Under the pieces are notes generated by a model. It did no database searches and had not been told where the DNA came from. It worked only from the letters and a program-made list of their open reading frames with translations. Below are positions 14,660 through 20,290 of a DNA stretch of 20,290 bases, piece after piece; within the stretch, counting starts at the first letter, position 1, and each line of letters starts with the position of its first letter. Source of the DNA: JAJPJQ01 sp036522615 (GTDB taxonomy: Bacteria > Desulfobacterota > Binatia > UBA9968); assembly GCA_036522615.1 (NCBI GenBank), contig DATDFN010000066.1, forward strand, positions 1 through 20,290. Reading direction: 5' to 3'. A program made the position numbers and the translations under genes.

Positions 14660-15826
14660 TTATCGCTGCTGGCTCAAAAGATCGTAAATGAGCGAATAAA
14701 ACTGCAACGCCGACGGTATATAGACGGTGAAATACTGTTTGAAGGAAAATTTATTCTGCGAGGGATCGACGTGCGTGAAGAGGCGCAAAATCGCAGTATG
14801 GACGCGCGACTTGTCGCCGACGGCGTCAGCGAGCCGCAAACTTTCGGTATAAGGAATTAACGGGTCGGTGCTGCCGTGGCCGATGATGAAGCGCGCCCGA
14901 ATCGCGGGCACAACCGGCGCCATCGAAAGCTTTTGTAGATATTCGCGAAGGCGCGGGTCGATCTTCTGCACCAGATCGGCGGTGCGGTTCGGGTCCGTGT
15001 TGGTTAGAAGCTCATAGACGTATTTTCCATTCGTAGTGAGCCGTTTCAGCAGGGGCTCAACGTCCTGCGGCGTCTCCATCTGCTCGTTCTTGAAGATCTC
15101 GCGCAGAATCCTGCGGTCGCTTTCATTGCCGACGTAGTCGACGTTGTTCATGAAAAAGACCCACTTGCCGTAGGGCTGCGGCTGCAAGTGGCCCCTCTCG
15201 TTTCGGTACTCGTAATAGCCCGTCGTGATGAAGCGGATGACGTCGATCGGATCGTAGTAGCCGCCGAACGAGACGACGAATTTGATGTGGTCGCGAAGCT
15301 CCGGGGCGGCCGCGGCCATCATCGTCGGGCCCGCGGCGTAGCTGAAGCCCATGAGCCCGAGCTTTTTCGGGTCGACGATCTCTTTCAGGGTGGCGAGATA
15401 ATGCGTCGACGCGACGATGTCGTCGACGTCGCTGAACGCGATGCGAAACGATTTCATGCCCTTGAGATCGGGCACGAGGACGGCGAAGCCGACGCGCGCG
15501 AGCGAGTAGGCGAAGCGCTTGAGGCGCGGATCGTTCTTCCCGTCTTCAATGATGCCGTGCGTGAGCAGCAGGCCGGCGCGCGGCTTTCCGCCTTCTATAT
15601 AATAGAGGTCGGCGGCGATATTCCCGTTTTTACCGGCGATCGCGACGGCCTTCATCGCCGGCGCCGGCGTCAGCCACGCGAGCTTGCCCCGCTCCGGCGC
15701 GTGCAGCGTGCTGCCGTCGAGCATGTCCCACATGAAGAGCGCGGTGAGAACGCCGAGGCGGATGTTCGAGAAGAAAAGGATGAAGAGCAGCGCAGCGACG
15801 CCGCACGCGACGAGCGTCTTTTTCAT
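14660..15826 (-). CDS. Membrane-anchored alpha/beta hydrolase
   Basis: A 388-residue protein. Residues 1-32 form an N-terminal membrane anchor. An alpha/beta hydrolase fold follows with the oxyanion region LLLTHGIIEDG (87-96), nucleophile elbow GFSYAAG (S162), acid D321 (GHGSTDPLIP) and H352 (LFTHVDP). The triad is complete. Relatives are esterase or dienelactone hydrolase-like; the substrate is not predictable. Hydrophobic residues 19-36 may serve as an uncleaved anchor. Its ATG overlaps the truA stop by four bases (ATGA), so it is translationally coupled to truA. Confidence 0.82.
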   Translation of the reverse strand: MKKTLVACGVAALLFILFFSNIRLGVLTALFMWDMLDGSTLHAPERGKLAWLTPAPAMKAVAIAGKNGNIAADLYYIEGGKPRAGLLLTHGIIEDGKNDPRLKRFAYSLARVGFAVLVPDLKGMKSFRIAFSDVDDIVASTHYLATLKEIVDPKKLGLMGFSYAAGPTMMAAAAPELRDHIKFVVSFGGYYDPIDVIRFITTGYYEYRNERGHLQPQPYGKWVFFMNNVDYVGNESDRRILREIFKNEQMETPQDVEPLLKRLTTNGKYVYELLTNTDPNRTADLVQKIDPRLREYLQKLSMAPVVPAIRARFIIGHGSTDPLIPYTESLRLADAVGDKSRVHTAILRLFTHVDPSQNKFSFKQYFTVYIPSALQFYSLIYDLLSQQR

Positions 15827-16572
15827 CGGCGGAGCGGTTCTTCGTAGCGCACTTCCATGAGAAAAAGCCCTTCGGGCGGCGCGGTCGGACCGGCGAGGGA
15901 ACGGTCTTTCGCCGCGAGCAGCTCGGCGAACGAATCCGCCGAGCGCTCGCCGCGCCCGATCTGGACGAGCGTGCCGAGGATGTTGCGCACCATGTGGCGC
16001 AGAAAGGCGTTCGCCTCGATGTCGAAAACGACGAGCTCGCGGTCGCGCCGGAGCGAGCTCCGGTAAACGCGCCGCACCGAATGAGCCGCTTCGCAGCCCG
16101 CCGCCTGGAACGACGCGAAGTCGTGGTCGCCTTCGAGACAGCCGACCGCGCGCTGCATCGCGGCGAGGTCGAGCGGCTCATGGACATGCCACGAATAGCG
16201 GCGCTCGACGGCCGTCGGCCAGGGATCGTTCCAGATGCGGTAACGATAATGACGCAGGCGCGCGTCGCGCCGCGCGTCGAAATGATCCGGCGCGCGCTCG
16301 ACGCGGCGGACCGCGATGTCGCGCGGCGTCACGCCGTTGAGGCCGCGCTGCAGGCGCCAGAGATCGATCTCGCCTTCGTGGATGAAATTCGCCGCCTGAC
16401 CGAGCGCGTGCACGCCGGCGTCGGTGCGGCCTGAGCCGTTGAGGCGAATCTTCGCGCCGAGGATCTGTTCCAGCGACGCCTCGATCGTTTGCTGTACCGA
16501 CCGGCCGTTCGGCTGGACCTGCCAGCCGCAGTAGTCGGTGCCGTCGTACTCGATCGTGAGCTTAATGTTCAT
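15823..16572 (-). CDS. truA: tRNA pseudouridine(38-40) synthase
   Basis: A 249-residue TruA. The catalytic Asp is D51 in GSGRTDAGVHA; IEYDGTDYCGWQ and FLRHMVRNILGTLVQIG are the other signatures. It isomerises uridines 38-40 in the anticodon stem of tRNAs. The ATG at 16570-16572 is chosen; an adjacent in-frame TTG would add one residue. The leader holds a palindromic heptamer array, and no ribosome-binding site is clear. The gene is followed by an overlapping hydrolase gene. Confidence 0.95.
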   Translation of the reverse strand: MNIKLTIEYDGTDYCGWQVQPNGRSVQQTIEASLEQILGAKIRLNGSGRTDAGVHALGQAANFIHEGEIDLWRLQRGLNGVTPRDIAVRRVERAPDHFDARRDARLRHYRYRIWNDPWPTAVERRYSWHVHEPLDLAAMQRAVGCLEGDHDFASFQAAGCEAAHSVRRVYRSSLRRDRELVVFDIEANAFLRHMVRNILGTLVQIGRGERSADSFAELLAAKDRSLAGPTAPPEGLFLMEVRYEEPLRR

Positions 16573-16583
16573 CAAAATAGTTT

Positions 16584-16643
16584 CGGGTTACGAGTTCCGA
16601 GTTTCGCGTCCAACTCGCAACCCGCAACGCGAAACGCGAAATA
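16584..16643. repeat. Inverted array of degenerate AAC-starting heptamers
   Basis: The right half (about 16612-16640) is a tandem array of 7-mers of the form AACNCGN on the plus strand; the left half (about 16584-16610) holds the same units reversed, with almost no spacer. It fills the gap between the acyl-CoA dehydrogenase stop and the truA start, and follows the same design as the octamer element at 12542-12630. Confidence 0.65.
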
Positions 16644-16645
16644 TT

Positions 16646-17806
16646 TTAGTATGATTTCGGCATGCCGAGGACGTGCTGCGCGAGAAAGGCGAGCACGAGG
16701 TTGTTGCTGATCGGCGCGATCGTGAGCAGCCGCGTCTCGCGGAATTTTCGCTCGATGTCGTATTCCGCGGCGAAGCCGTAGCCGCCGTGCGTATTGAGGC
16801 AGGCGTTGGCCGCCTCCCACGCCGCCTCGGATGCGAGCAGCTTCGCCATGTTCGCCTCCGCGCCGCAGCGCTCCTTGCGGTCGAACTTCGTCGCCGCCTG
16901 GAAGCGCACGAGATCGGCGGCCTCGATGCGCGCGTAGGCCTGCGCGATGGGAAACTGAATGCCTTGATTCGCGCCGATCGGCCGGTCGAAGACGACGCGC
17001 TCCTTGGCGTAATTGGCGGCGCGCTCGACGAACCAGCGGCCGTCGCCGATCGCCTCCGCCGCGACGAGGATGCGCTCGGCGTTCCAGCCGTCGATGATGT
17101 AGCGAAAGCCCATCCCCTCTTCGCCGATCAAGTTCTCCGCCGGCACTTCGAGGCCGTCGAAGAAGAGCGCGTTGGTGTGGTGGTTGATCATGAGATCGAG
17201 CGGCTTGACTTCGAGCTTGCCCTTGGCGCCGCGCATGTCGACGAGGAACACCGAAAGCCCGCGCGTCTTGTCTTTCAGCTCGTCGTAAGGCGTCGTGCGC
17301 GCGAGCAGCAGCATCAGGTCCGATTCGAGCACGCGCGAGATGAAAATCTTCTGGCCGTTGATGACGTACTTGTCGCCGCGCTTCGTCGCCGTCGTTTCGA
17401 TGCGCGTCGTCTCCGAGCCGGCGTTGGGCTCCGTCACGCCGAACGCCTGGAGACGCAGCTCGCCGCTCGCGACTTTCGGCAGGTACTTTTTTTTCTGCTC
17501 GGCGCTCCCGTGGCGGAGCAGCGTCCCCATCGTGTACATCTGCGCGTGGCAGGCCGTGGCGCTGCCGCCCGAGCGGTTGATTTCTTCCAAGATGATGCTG
17601 CCCTCGGTGATGCCGAGGCCGCTGCCCCCGTACTCCTCGGGAATCAGCGCGGCGAGCCAGCCGAGCTCGGTGAGCTTTTTCACGAAGGCGTCGGGATAGC
17701 CGCGCTGCTTGTCGACCTCGCGCCAGTAGGTATCCGGGAACTCGCGGCAGACTTTGCGCACCTCGTCGCGGATCTGCTGCTGCTCCTCGGTCAGGTTGAA
17801 ATCCAT
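16646..17806 (-). CDS. Acyl-CoA dehydrogenase with non-standard catalytic base position
   Basis: A 386-residue FAD-dependent acyl-CoA dehydrogenase. LTEEQQQIRDEV (N-terminal helical domain), AFGVTEPNAGSETT (121-134, FAD/substrate loop), FISRVLESDLML (beta domain), FDRPIGANQGIQFPIAQ (274-290) and HGGYGFAAEYDIERKFRETRL (340-360, here in two parts) are family motifs. The usual base Glu of the YEGT motif is absent (IAPISNN, A364-P365). A Glu at 244 in WNAERILVA sits where isovaleryl- and long-chain-CoA dehydrogenases carry theirs. The ATG at 17804-17806 has a GGAGG-type ribosome-binding site; an upstream in-frame ATG at 17881 would overlap the divergent gene. Substrate unknown; probably partner of the MaoC/CaiB pair. 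Confidence 0.9.
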   Translation of the reverse strand: MDFNLTEEQQQIRDEVRKVCREFPDTYWREVDKQRGYPDAFVKKLTELGWLAALIPEEYGGSGLGITEGSIILEEINRSGGSATACHAQMYTMGTLLRHGSAEQKKKYLPKVASGELRLQAFGVTEPNAGSETTRIETTATKRGDKYVINGQKIFISRVLESDLMLLLARTTPYDELKDKTRGLSVFLVDMRGAKGKLEVKPLDLMINHHTNALFFDGLEVPAENLIGEEGMGFRYIIDGWNAERILVAAEAIGDGRWFVERAANYAKERVVFDRPIGANQGIQFPIAQAYARIEAADLVRFQAATKFDRKERCGAEANMAKLLASEAAWEAANACLNTHGGYGFAAEYDIERKFRETRLLTIAPISNNLVLAFLAQHVLGMPKSY

Positions 17807-17820
17807 CCTCGCCTCCGCTA

Positions 17821-17848
17821 TTGCAGGGAATGCCGCACGCAGTATATA
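17821..17848 (+). promoter_or_regulatory. Probable promoter of the MaoC-CaiB operon
   Basis: TTGCAG (17821-17826), 16 bases, then TATATA (17843-17848); TATAGC at 17845-17850 with an 18-base gap is an alternative. It overlaps the minus-strand promoter of the dehydrogenase. Confidence 0.5.
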
Positions 17849-17869
17849 GCGCGAACGAAAAAATGTCGA
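17841..17869 (-). promoter_or_regulatory. Probable promoter of the acyl-CoA dehydrogenase gene
   Basis: On the minus strand TCGACA (17864-17869), exactly 17 bases, then TATACT (17841-17846). Its -10 box shares bases with the plus-strand -10 box. Confidence 0.5.
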
Positions 17870-17879
17870 AGGAGGAATC

Positions 17880-18386
17880 ATGGCGGTAAAGCCCGGCTGG
17901 GAAGGCCGCTACTTCGAGGATTTCACCGTCGGCGACGTCTATCAGTGCCGGCTCGGCCGCACGATCACCGAGGCGGACAACATCTGGTTCACGCTGCTCA
18001 CCAACAACACCAACCAGATCCATTTCAACAACGAATACGCCAAGCGCACGGAGTTCGGAAAGTGTCTGGTGAACAGCGCGCTCACGCTGGCGATCGTCGC
18101 CGGCATGGGCGTCGCCGACGTGAGCGAAAACGGCTTCGCGCTCGGCTGGGACGAGATCAAGCTGCCGAACCCGCTGTTCGTCGGCGACACGCTCTATTCG
18201 GAATCGGAAGTCGTCGACAAGCGGGAATCCAAATCCAAGCCGCAGTGGGGCATCATCAAGGTGCGCACGCGCGGCGTCCAGCAGGACGGCAAGGTCGTGA
18301 TCGACTACACGCGCAGCGTCATGGTGTGGAAAAAGGCGCACGCGCCGCGGCGCGATCTCTTTCCCGAGGTCAAGGATGGCAAATAG
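17880..18386 (+). CDS. MaoC-family acyl-CoA hydratase
   Basis: A 168-residue single hot-dog MaoC protein. RTITEADNIWFTLLTNNTNQIHFN holds the hydratase-2 position: H48 is present, but the usual GDxNP Asp is N43 and the Pro is Q46, a pattern I associate with the mesaconyl/itaconyl-CoA hydratase-like branch. FGKCLVNSALTLAIVAGM and FVGDTLYSESEV complete the fold. It probably hydrates an enoyl-CoA in the acyl-CoA route with the neighbouring genes. A strong GGAGG ribosome-binding site precedes the ATG at 17880. Its stop overlaps the next start by 11 bases. Confidence 0.88.
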   Translation: MAVKPGWEGRYFEDFTVGDVYQCRLGRTITEADNIWFTLLTNNTNQIHFNNEYAKRTEFGKCLVNSALTLAIVAGMGVADVSENGFALGWDEIKLPNPLFVGDTLYSESEVVDKRESKSKPQWGIIKVRTRGVQQDGKVVIDYTRSVMVWKKAHAPRRDLFPEVKDGK

Positions 18387-19566
18387 CGCGCGCGCCCTCG
18401 ACGGCGTGCGCGTCGTCGCCTTCGAGCAGGTGCTCTCGGGCCCGTTCTGCACGTCGATTCTCGGCGACATGGGTGCGGAAGTCGTGAAGGTCGAGCGTCC
18501 CGGCGTCGGCGACCTCATCCGCCACTGGGACAAGGCGGTGCGCGGCCTCTCCTCCGGCTACGTTTGGCTCAACCGCAACAAGCAAAGCCTCACCGTCGAC
18601 GTCAAGGACGACCGCGGGCGCGAGATTCTCTACAAGCTCCTGCGCGAAACGGACGTTTTCTTCGAGAACTACGCGCCCGGCGTCGCCGAGCGCTCCGGCC
18701 TGGGCTACGAGAAATTAAAGTCGCTCAACCCGCGCCTCATCTATTGCTCGCTTTCCGGCTACGGCCAGGACGGGCCGTATCGCGACGTCAAAGCCTACGA
18801 TCTCCTGATCCAGGGCGAGGCGGGAATCATCGCGACGACCGGATATCCCGACAAGCCGGCGAAGGCGGGCATCGCGATCGCCGACATCGCCGCCGGCATG
18901 TACGCCGCGCTCGGCATCGTCCTCGCGCTCTTCCAGCGCGAAAAGACCGGCGAAGGGCAGATGATCGACATCTCGATGTTCGAGGCGATCGTCTCGTGGC
19001 TCGGCTATTTTCCGCACCACTACTGGCACCAGGGCGAAGAGCCCGGCCGCGTCGGCATGCGCCACCATTACGTGACGCCGTATGGGCCCTATCTCGCGCG
19101 CAACGATAAATACGTGAATCTCGCCGTCGCGACGCCGAAGGATTGGGAAGTGTTCTGCAAAATCGTGCTGCAAAGACCCGACCTGCTGCAAGACGCGCGC
19201 TTCGACAACGTCGAGAAGCGGAGAAAAAACCGCAATGTCCTGGAGGAAGAGATCGAGAAGATATTTCTCGAGCGCGACCACACCGAATGGCTGGAGCGCC
19301 TGAAGAAAGCGCAGCTGCCCTACGGCGAGGTGCGCGGCATCGCCGAAGTCCTGGCCCACCCGCAGGCCGCGGCGCGGCGCTTGATCCGCGAGGTCGAATC
19401 GCCGGTCGGAAAAGTTCCCGTGGTCGGCAACCCGGTCCGGCTCTCCGCAAGCCCCGCGCGCTACGACGCGATTCCGGAATTAGGCGAGCATACCGAGGCG
19501 ATTCTCAAGAAGCTCGGCTACGACGCGGCCGCGATCGAAAGACTGCGCGCGGATAAAATAATCTGA
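18376..19566 (+). CDS. CaiB/BaiF (class III) CoA-transferase
   Basis: A 396-residue family III CoA-transferase. GVRVVAFEQVLSGPFCTSILGDMGAEVVKVE (read in two motifs, residues 10-40) is the N-terminal signature, and D170 in IADIAAGMYAALG is the catalytic Asp that forms the aspartyl-CoA anhydride in formyl-CoA transferase. LNRNKQSLTVDVK and CSLSGYGQDGPY are conserved too. It should transfer CoA between carboxylic acids; donor and acceptor are not readable. The start codon at 18376 lies inside the MaoC gene, so the two are co-translated. Together with the divergent dehydrogenase it suggests degradation of an organic acid as its CoA thioester. Confidence 0.93.
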   Translation: MANSARALDGVRVVAFEQVLSGPFCTSILGDMGAEVVKVERPGVGDLIRHWDKAVRGLSSGYVWLNRNKQSLTVDVKDDRGREILYKLLRETDVFFENYAPGVAERSGLGYEKLKSLNPRLIYCSLSGYGQDGPYRDVKAYDLLIQGEAGIIATTGYPDKPAKAGIAIADIAAGMYAALGIVLALFQREKTGEGQMIDISMFEAIVSWLGYFPHHYWHQGEEPGRVGMRHHYVTPYGPYLARNDKYVNLAVATPKDWEVFCKIVLQRPDLLQDARFDNVEKRRKNRNVLEEEIEKIFLERDHTEWLERLKKAQLPYGEVRGIAEVLAHPQAAARRLIREVESPVGKVPVVGNPVRLSASPARYDAIPELGEHTEAILKKLGYDAAAIERLRADKII

Positions 19567-19583
19567 CGCTACCCCGCCCTTTC

Positions 19584-19666
19584 GTCATCCCGGCCAAGCG
19601 AGTCCGCGAGCGCGAGCCGGGATCCAAGTTATTTAAAGACTGGATTCCCGCTTTCGCGGGAATGAC
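19584..19666. repeat. REP-like double-hairpin repeat
   Basis: Two neighbouring palindromes. ATCCCGGC (19587-19594) pairs with GCCGGGAT (19616-19623), and ATTCCCGC (19644-19651) pairs with GCGGGAAT (19656-19663). The ends GTCATCCC and GGGAATGAC show an outer symmetry. The TTCCCGC-GCGGGAA-TGAC theme is common in dispersed intergenic repeats of proteobacteria. It follows the CoA-transferase stop and may end convergent transcripts. Confidence 0.7.
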
Positions 19667-19702
19667 TCGGAAGGTGTAAGACCGGCGTGGATGCGTCGCG
19701 AA

Positions 19703-19784
19703 GGGCGATGCGTCGTGACGAATCGTCGGCGCGTATCTCCCGCCGCGCGTACCTCAGGCCCATCGCATCGCCCGGAGAGACGCG
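19703..19784. other. Interleaved inverted repeats (pseudoknot-capable), non-coding
   Basis: GGGCGATGCG (19703-19712) pairs with CGCATCGCCC (19764-19773) over 10 of 10 bases. CGCGTATCTCC (19730-19740) pairs with GGAGAGACGCG (19774-19784) over 10 of 11. The two stems interleave, the geometry of an H-type pseudoknot. The region between the repeat at 19584-19666 and the maturase gene shows no credible gene. Confidence 0.45.
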
Positions 19785-19804
19785 TCCTCGCCGTATAGAA
19801 TAAT

Positions 19805-20290
19805 TCACCGCCCCGCGCCGCAGCAGCGTTTGTATTTCTTGCTGCTGCCGCAGGGGCACGGATCGTTCCTTCCCGCCTGTGATGGCGAGGGCGCATCCTC
19901 GGCGCGGACGGCTTCCATCAATTTTTCGAGCGGCTGGTTCGCGTTCCAGAGGTCGACCATCCTTTGCAGGTAAGGCCGGCTGTGCAGGAAGAAGCTTTTG
20001 TAGCCGGCGCAGAGATAATTCAGTCCCGGCTCGCCGTCCGGGGTCGCGATGAAGCGGTCCTTGGGGCAGCCGCCGTTGCACATCGCGCGCACTTCGCACT
20101 CGCGGCAGTAGCGCGGCAGAGTGTCGCGCTTCGCCTCGCCGAAAGCGCGCTGCGCGCGGCTCTCCACCATGTCGCCAAGATGCGTCTCGGCGATGTTGCC
20201 GACGCGGTACTCCGGCTCGACGAAGTGGTCGCAGGAGAAAAAATCGCCGTTGTGCTCGACCACGGGCACGTCCCCGCAGGTCTCGCGGAA
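19805..20290 (-). CDS. Radical SAM/SPASM sulfatase-maturase-like protein, C-terminal part, with SEC-C motif (cut by window edge)
   Basis: Only the last 161 codons are present; the reading frame is open to the right edge. TCGDV and FFSCDHF, then CRECEVRAMCNGGC (Cx2Cx5Cx3C) and NYLCAG give the cysteine pattern of a SPASM domain holding auxiliary [4Fe-4S] clusters, as in anaerobic sulfatase-maturating enzymes. The tail NDPCPCGSSKKYKRCC is a SEC-C zinc-binding motif (CxCx8CC). The radical SAM domain would lie outside the window. Such enzymes make formylglycine in sulfatases, but no sulfatase gene is visible here, so the substrate is open. The 3' end lies next to a non-coding stretch with palindromes. 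Confidence 0.88.
   Translation of the reverse strand, partial: FRETCGDVPVVEHNGDFFSCDHFVEPEYRVGNIAETHLGDMVESRAQRAFGEAKRDTLPRYCRECEVRAMCNGGCPKDRFIATPDGEPGLNYLCAGYKSFFLHSRPYLQRMVDLWNANQPLEKLMEAVRAEDAPSPSQAGRNDPCPCGSSKKYKRCCGAGR

Noticed and set aside
14555..14860. Small plus-strand gene in the deacetylase-hydrolase gap
   Set aside because: It overlaps the 3' end of the hydrolase gene and the deacetylase promoter, lacks a ribosome-binding site and has no recognisable domain.
16673..18487. 604-codon plus-strand open frame across the dehydrogenase and MaoC genes
   Set aside because: It is antisense to the dehydrogenase and out of frame with MaoC, with no domain signature.
19629..20099. 156-codon minus-strand frame overlapping the maturase end
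   Set aside because: It is in another frame of the maturase gene; the SPASM and SEC-C motifs are only in the longer frame, and its tail is a translation of the REP-like repeat.

Overview
The window is a GC-rich, densely coded bacterial chromosome segment with 20 protein genes (two cut by the window edges) and one tRNA. I see no phage, transposase or CRISPR. The gene mix is carD-ispD, an orphan SsuA/NMT1-type solute-binding protein, CaiB/BaiF CoA-transferase, MaoC hydratase, acyl-CoA dehydrogenase and a sulfatase-maturase-like radical SAM protein. This suits an uncultured deltaproteobacterium-like lineage such as Binatota/Desulfobacterota. That placement is inference from gene content; no phylogenetic marker was analysed.

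Layout. 1-233: start of a sulfotransferase gene (minus strand, cut by the window). 402-5100 (plus): a potassium-type module made of a KimA-like APC permease with a cytoplasmic C-terminal domain, a translationally coupled two-helix membrane protein, a histidine kinase built like the C-terminal part of KdpD, and a KdpE-like regulator. 5129-6383 (minus): carD and ispD, with an intrinsic terminator between them and another in the carD leader. 6733-8614 (minus): rimI behind an unusual protein that joins a 2[4Fe-4S] ferredoxin, an Ala/Pro/Lys linker, two membrane helices and an Hsp20-like tail. 8732-8807 (plus): tRNA-Cys(GCA).

8826-12477 (minus): glutaredoxin, a single-domain response regulator, a DUF3108 protein, and leuC-leuD. 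12631-14574 (minus): an orphan ABC-type solute-binding protein and an atypical polysaccharide deacetylase-fold protein. 14660-16572 (minus): truA overlapping a membrane-anchored alpha/beta hydrolase. 16646-19566: an acyl-CoA dehydrogenase (minus) divergent from a MaoC hydratase and CaiB/BaiF CoA-transferase (plus), probably one acyl-CoA catabolic unit with overlapping divergent promoters. 19805-20290 (minus): C-terminal part of a SPASM radical SAM maturase with a SEC-C tail.

The intergenic spaces hold several palindromic elements. Two are inverted arrays of degenerate AAC-starting 7- or 8-mers placed directly after stop codons, two are REP-like palindromes, and one region could fold as a pseudoknot. 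The most unusual items are the ferredoxin-membrane-Hsp20 fusion, the kdp-type sensor pair next to a KimA-like permease instead of KdpFABC, and the promoter-then-terminator leader of carD.
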